Assembly: GCA_902494555.1 (NCBI GenBank)
Contig: CABUTR010000036.1
Location: 1-15,663 of the forward strand
Origin: an uncultured Collinsella sp.
GTDB taxonomy: Bacteria > Actinomycetota > Coriobacteriia > Coriobacteriales > Coriobacteriaceae
Direction: 5' to 3'
Length of the DNA stretch: 15,663 nucleotides
Shown: positions 15,200 to 15,663 of the stretch, one piece after another
How the letters are laid out: every line of letters begins with the position of its first letter
How positions within the stretch are numbered: the stretch's first letter is position 1
Notes under the pieces: model-generated
Database searches by the model: none
What the model was told of the DNA's origin: nothing
Seen by the model: only the letters and a program-made list of their open reading frames with translations
Translations under genes and position numbers: made by a program

Positions 15200-15241
15200 A
15201 AAACCACCACAAAGGGGACAGGCACCTTTGTGGTGGTTTTT
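15200..15241 (+). terminator. Strong terminator after the glycosyltransferase
   Basis: AAAACCACCACAAAGG (15200-15215) pairs perfectly over 16 bp with CCTTTGTGGTGGTTTT (15225-15240), followed by another T. The GGGGACAGGCACC core spanning the loop resembles the GGGGAC core of the palindrome at 4295-4324. Confidence 0.9.
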
Positions 15242-15272
15242 GCTTTAGAGCAGCCGTCCCGGGAGGTGTCCT

Positions 15273-15663
15273 GTGGTCTATATCCCATTTTGGATCTGCG
15301 CCTTTGTCGGTGCGGTGATCGATGCCCGTGAGCGGCGGTTTCCCAACGCGCTTGCTGCTGCGTGTGCCGTGGCGGCGTTTGCGGGCGTGTGGCTGGATGG
15401 GGGCTTGAACACGGCACTTGACCACGCTGGCCTTGCGGTCATCGTGTACCTTTCTCTTGTGCTGACTGAGTCGCTTTGGCGGCGACATCGCCAGACCCCC
15501 GGCATCGGCATGGGAGATGCCAAGACGCTCTTCGCGCTTTGCACGCTCGACCCTATGGGTGGCTTCGTGGCATTTGCCGCCGCGCTCCTGGTCCTTGCCC
15601 TCTCCTGCCTCTTCACAAAATCGCGCTCCCTGCCATTGCTCCCGTTTTTAGTGCCGATTTTTG
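15273..15663 (+). CDS. A24 prepilin peptidase, C-terminus cut by window edge
   Basis: A membrane aspartyl peptidase that processes type IV or Flp prepilins. The frame opens at GTG 15273, six bases after GGGAGG (15261-15266), and stays open for 130 codons to the window end. It shows VGAVIDARERRFPN (12-25) and GIGMGDAKTLF (77-87), the two A24 motifs with catalytic Asp17 and Asp82, set among hydrophobic segments (about 2-16, 27-40, 51-67, 94-114). The protein starts directly at the peptidase domain and lacks the N-terminal methyltransferase domain of PilD, so it is of the short TadV/CpaA-like kind. No pilin gene is visible in this window; the partner genes may lie beyond position 15663. Confidence 0.83.
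   Translation, partial: MVYIPFWICAFVGAVIDARERRFPNALAAACAVAAFAGVWLDGGLNTALDHAGLAVIVYLSLVLTESLWRRHRQTPGIGMGDAKTLFALCTLDPMGGFVAFAAALLVLALSCLFTKSRSLPLLPFLVPIF

Noticed and set aside
1..15663. CRISPR arrays, insertion sequences, prophage genes, tRNA or rRNA genes
   Set aside because: I read through for regularly spaced repeats, transposase or integrase motifs and tRNA-like cloverleafs, and found none.

Overview
This window looks like a chromosomal housekeeping stretch from a Coriobacteriia actinobacterium, most likely Collinsella or a close relative. The basis is a fairly high G+C content, strong C/G third-position preference in ftsH and ileS, several GTG and TTG starts behind strong Shine-Dalgarno sequences, and the protein families present. 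The genus is my inference; no marker gene such as rRNA is present. I see no insertion sequence, phage gene, CRISPR array, tRNA or rRNA.

Layout. Positions 1-257 (minus) hold the first 85 codons of a DUF134 DNA-binding protein; its upstream region carries two copies of a CATATG-centred palindrome. Positions 424-1800 are a thyA-dfrA pair (thymidylate synthase plus dihydrofolate reductase). Positions 1910-2824 encode a SpoU/TrmH-family RNA methyltransferase and 2949-4298 a MATE multidrug/cation antiporter. The antiporter converges on a corrinoid adenosyltransferase (4321-4806, minus); the two stop codons lie inside one perfect 30-bp palindrome. Positions 4899-6791 encode the membrane AAA+ protease FtsH, followed by a clear terminator and a DUF523 protein (6873-7325). 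An iron-type alcohol/glycerol dehydrogenase (7454-8542, minus) converges on DUF523.

Positions 8543-9027 hold the divergent regulatory region of the dehydrogenase and of ileS (9028-11829). They include a complete isoleucine T-box leader with an ATC specifier and competing antiterminator and terminator folds. After a structured 371-bp gap come lspA (12201-12800, TTG start) and an RluD-type pseudouridine synthase whose ATG overlaps the lspA stop codon. Then come a membrane-anchored family-2 glycosyltransferase (13896-15191), a very strong terminator, and the start of a GTG-initiated A24 prepilin peptidase running off the window at 15663.

How the genes work together. thyA and dfrA form one metabolic unit: thymidylate synthesis oxidises methylenetetrahydrofolate to dihydrofolate and DHFR regenerates tetrahydrofolate. 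lspA-rluD is a translationally coupled pair often found together in bacteria. ileS is controlled on its own through tRNA-Ile charging. The other genes look like independent transcription units separated by hairpins. The most unusual features are the paired palindromes around the DUF134 promoter, the T-box with a non-consensus bulge, the DHFR lacking the usual Pro-Trp of the catalytic loop, and the hairpins with GGGGAC cores at gene ends.
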